Notes under the pieces: generated by a model
What the model was told of the DNA's origin: nothing
Database searches by the model: none
Seen by the model: the letters and a program-made list of their open reading frames with translations, nothing else
Translations under genes and position numbers: made by a program
Assembly: GCF_011752995.1 (NCBI RefSeq)
Contig: NZ_VWWL01000016.1
Span: forward strand, 123,932 to 187,931
Direction: 5' to 3'
DNA from: Burkholderia sp. Ax-1724
Lineage (GTDB): Bacteria > Pseudomonadota > Gammaproteobacteria > Burkholderiales > Burkholderiaceae
DNA length: 64,000 nt
Part shown: positions 62,243 to 64,000 of the stretch, piece after piece
Layout: every line of letters starts with the position of its first letter
Position numbering within the stretch: the first letter of the stretch is position 1

Positions 62243-63322
62243 ATGAAAAAGAGTGCCACCATTCGCGACGTCGCGGCCGCAGCGGGCGTATCGGTTGCGA
62301 CCGTGTCGAAGTACATCAATGGGGCACAGCGTTTTACCCCGGTCGTCGAAGCGCGGCTCAAGCAGGCGATCGAACAGCTCGGCTATCGTTCGAACCCGCT
62401 CGCGCGCTCGATGATCACCGGGCGGACGCGCACCATCGGCCTCGCGATTCTCGACATCCGCAATCCGCATTTCACCAGCATCGTGAAGGGCGCCAACCGC
62501 GTGGCGCTTCAGCACGACTACACGCTGCTGCTCGTCGATACCGAAGAAAGCCAGGAGCGCGAGCAAACGCTGATCGAATCGCTCGCGCAACGCGTCGACG
62601 GCATGATCGTCAGTTCGCGCATGCCCGACGATTCCGTGCAATGGCTGCTCGATCTCGGCAAACCGGTCGTGCTGTTCGGGCGCAGCGAGCGCTTTCCGAT
62701 TTCGAGCGTCGGCACCGATAGCTGCCTCGCGGGCTACATGCTCGCGAATCACCTCGTCAAACTCGGCCACCGGCGAATCGCTTATCTCGGCTTTGGCCGC
62801 TCGCGCTGGAACGACGAGCGGATTCGCGGCATCCGCAACTGTCTCGACGCCTTCGGGTTGCCGCTCGACGTTCACGAGGCGCAAGCGCCGTCGCCCGCGG
62901 CCGGCGAGCGCATGTGCTCGGGACTGATGCTCGGCCCGCGGCGTCCGGATGCCGTGATCTGCTACAACGATCTGATCGCGCTCGGCTTCATCAAGGAAGC
63001 GCGCGGACTGGGCTTCCGGTTGCCGCAGGACGTGTCGGTGGCCGGCTTCGACAACGTGCCGTATGGCGAATACGCGTCGCCAGCGCTGACCTCGGTGGAT
63101 TTCCAGAGCGAGAAGATGGGCGAACTCGCGATGACGAAACTGCTCGGCGAACTGCAAGGCAAAGCCGAAGAACACGCCGGCTATTCGATGCTCGATCCGC
63201 ACCTCGTCTTGCGCGAATCGACGATCAGGCGCGGGCCCGCTGTTGGAACGGACGATAGCGGCGCGGACGGGAACAACCCAATGCGGGAAAGCGCGAGCCG
63301 GATGCCGACGACGGAGCGATGA
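62243..63322 (+). CDS. LacI-family transcriptional regulator
   Basis: This 359-residue repressor has the N-terminal LacI helix-turn-helix (ATIRDVAAAAGVSVATVSKY), the hinge helix region (SNPLARSMITGRTRTIGLAI) and a periplasmic-binding-protein-like effector domain. The C-terminal 30 residues beyond the family fold are low in conservation. It is 118 bp downstream of the sugar-acid dehydratase gene and probably controls it and the divergent transporter through the palindromes at 60594 and 62223. Confidence 0.9.
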   Translation: MKKSATIRDVAAAAGVSVATVSKYINGAQRFTPVVEARLKQAIEQLGYRSNPLARSMITGRTRTIGLAILDIRNPHFTSIVKGANRVALQHDYTLLLVDTEESQEREQTLIESLAQRVDGMIVSSRMPDDSVQWLLDLGKPVVLFGRSERFPISSVGTDSCLAGYMLANHLVKLGHRRIAYLGFGRSRWNDERIRGIRNCLDAFGLPLDVHEAQAPSPAAGERMCSGLMLGPRRPDAVICYNDLIALGFIKEARGLGFRLPQDVSVAGFDNVPYGEYASPALTSVDFQSEKMGELAMTKLLGELQGKAEEHAGYSMLDPHLVLRESTIRRGPAVGTDDSGADGNNPMRESASRMPTTER

Positions 63323-63705
63323 GGGCATGGTCTCTTCATCGGGGCACAAAGCGTGTGCCCGAGCTTTAGACGGCGATGCACGGTGTGTGGCCAGGAGCGC
63401 GCAGCCCGATCTGCCGGTGAGTTATCTATGGGCGAAGCAAAACGCATGCGGTTCGGCAGCGGCGCTACGGAGCGTTATGCGCAATGCCTCAAAAGACTGT
63501 TACGCCCGGCTCGAACGTTACGTAGCACCGGCCGGTACATCGCCCTCGGACAATCTGAAAAACACGCGTTTTACAGATATGAATTGCGCCTTTCGCATGA
63601 TTCGGCGGTAAATGTTCTTATAAAAGAAGAAATAGAAATATAAATTACGTTTGGCCTGCAACTTGCATTGGTGACCTCCATCAATAGTCGTTCAACGAGG
63701 ACATC
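63323..63705. other. Intergenic stretch upstream of the collagen-like lipoprotein
   Basis: No gene is supported in these 383 bp. The AT-rich part at about 63605-63650 (TTATAAAAGAAG and TATAAATTACG) is the likely promoter region of the downstream lipoprotein gene. Confidence 0.4.
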
Positions 63706-64000
63706 ATGCAAAAATTCGCCGGTCGTACAGCCATCGCTGTCGCGACATCCATGCTTCTCTCACTCTACGGCTGCGGGTCGACTATTCAGACTCCGAACAA
63801 CCCGCTTGGTAATGGTGGGTTGTCGGGGACTTCGGGCACCTCCGGTACTTCGGGCACTTCGGGCACCTCCGGTACTTCGGGCACTTCGGGCACTTCGGGC
63901 ACTTCGGGCACTTCGGGCACTTCGGGCACTTCGGGCACTTCGGGCACTTCGGGCACTTCGGGCACTTCGGGCACTTCGGGCACTTCGGGCACTTCGGGCA
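63706..64000 (+). CDS. Collagen-like lipoprotein with Gly-Thr-Ser triplets (partial, C-terminus beyond window)
   Basis: The gene starts at the ATG at 63706 behind GAGGACATC. A signal peptide (MQKFAGRTAIAVATSMLLSL) ends in the lipobox LYGC (C23). From residue 41 the visible protein is an unbroken run of Gly-Thr-Ser triplets, about 19 by the end of the window. Gly at every third position is the collagen pattern; short-triplet collagen-like proteins (the Bucl group) are known in Burkholderia. The C-terminal part is not visible, so whether it carries an adhesive or anchoring domain is unknown. Confidence 0.75.
   Translation, partial: MQKFAGRTAIAVATSMLLSLYGCGSTIQTPNNPLGNGGLSGTSGTSGTSGTSGTSGTSGTSGTSGTSGTSGTSGTSGTSGTSGTSGTSGTSGTSGTSG
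63826..64000 (+). repeat. Nine-base tandem repeat encoding Gly-Thr-Ser
   Basis: Near-identical copies of a nine-base unit, GGCACTTCG or the synonymous GGCACCTCC/GGTACTTCG, run from 63826 to the end of the window, about 19 copies. Each is one collagen-type triplet. Such identical 9-mers can change copy number by slippage without breaking the frame. Confidence 0.9.

Noticed and set aside
63786..63992. Minus-strand open frame of Pro-Glu-Val repeats opposite the GTS repeats
   Set aside because: It is the reverse complement of the nine-base collagen-like repeat; the plus strand has a ribosome binding site and lipoprotein signal, the minus strand has neither.
63826..64000. Possible CRISPR array or VNTR-only element at the window end
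   Set aside because: There are no spacers; the nine-base units are contiguous and in frame within a lipoprotein gene.

Overview
The window is GC-rich, densely coded bacterial DNA. Its proteins (monomeric NADP-isocitrate dehydrogenase, general porins, LivK, GudD, FadR-type GntR regulators, FecI/FecR/TonB trios, collagen-like lipoproteins) point to the Burkholderiaceae, most likely Paraburkholderia or a close relative. No rRNA, tRNA, CRISPR array or intact insertion sequence was found. The organism assignment is an inference from gene content.

Region 1 (1-9730, minus strand) is a catabolic cluster. In transcription order it encodes a Rieske ferredoxin, a ferredoxin reductase, Rieske oxygenase alpha and beta subunits, a three-subunit molybdenum hydroxylase (its 2Fe-2S subunit fused to a CoxG-like domain), an ACMSD/gamma-resorcylate-type decarboxylase and a maleate isomerase cut by the window edge. 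This set matches picolinate degradation through 6-hydroxypicolinate, 3,6-dihydroxypicolinate and 2,5-dihydroxypyridine to maleate and fumarate (pic genes). A 12-bp palindrome TCAGyATGCTGA lies before both transcription units and agrees with the MarR-type PicR operator as I remember it. The ring-cleavage, deformylase and amidase genes and the regulator must lie outside the window.

Region 2 (9730-11210) is decayed DNA holding broken remnants of an aldo/keto reductase and a CPBP-family membrane protease.

Region 3 (11210-26510, minus strand) is a complete siderophore island: fecI, fecR, a FecA-type TonB receptor, then nine overlapping genes in exactly the order sbnA-B-C-D-E-F-G-H-I of the staphyloferrin B operon of Staphylococcus aureus. 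The nine genes supply L-2,3-diaminopropionate, a dedicated citrate synthase, three NIS synthetases, a decarboxylase, an exporter and a ParB-fold serine kinase. Fur-box-like inverted repeats precede fecI and sbnA.

Region 4 (26510-49733) is mixed chromosomal metabolism: an orphan TRAP solute receptor, ilvD, a formamidase-like hydrolase, an AtoE transporter, two orphan ABC solute receptors, a leucine-rich-repeat/protein-kinase fusion, an Ogt methyltransferase with a possible beta-clamp-binding tail, an amidohydrolase with an AraC regulator, a dienelactone hydrolase, a candidate small RNA, a porin, a DHA2 drug exporter, a parvulin and a GH3 lipoprotein.

Region 5 (49734-63322) is dominated by sugar-acid metabolism: gudD with a FadR-type regulator, and a second enolase-superfamily dehydratase divergent from an ExuT-like transporter and followed by a LacI regulator with three matching operators. 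Between them lie monomeric icd and a second, probably Fur-regulated, TonB receptor. GTTGT-N3-ACAAC sites upstream of gudD and of the TRAP receptor hint at a shared regulon. The window ends inside a lipoprotein made of collagen-like Gly-Thr-Ser triplets.
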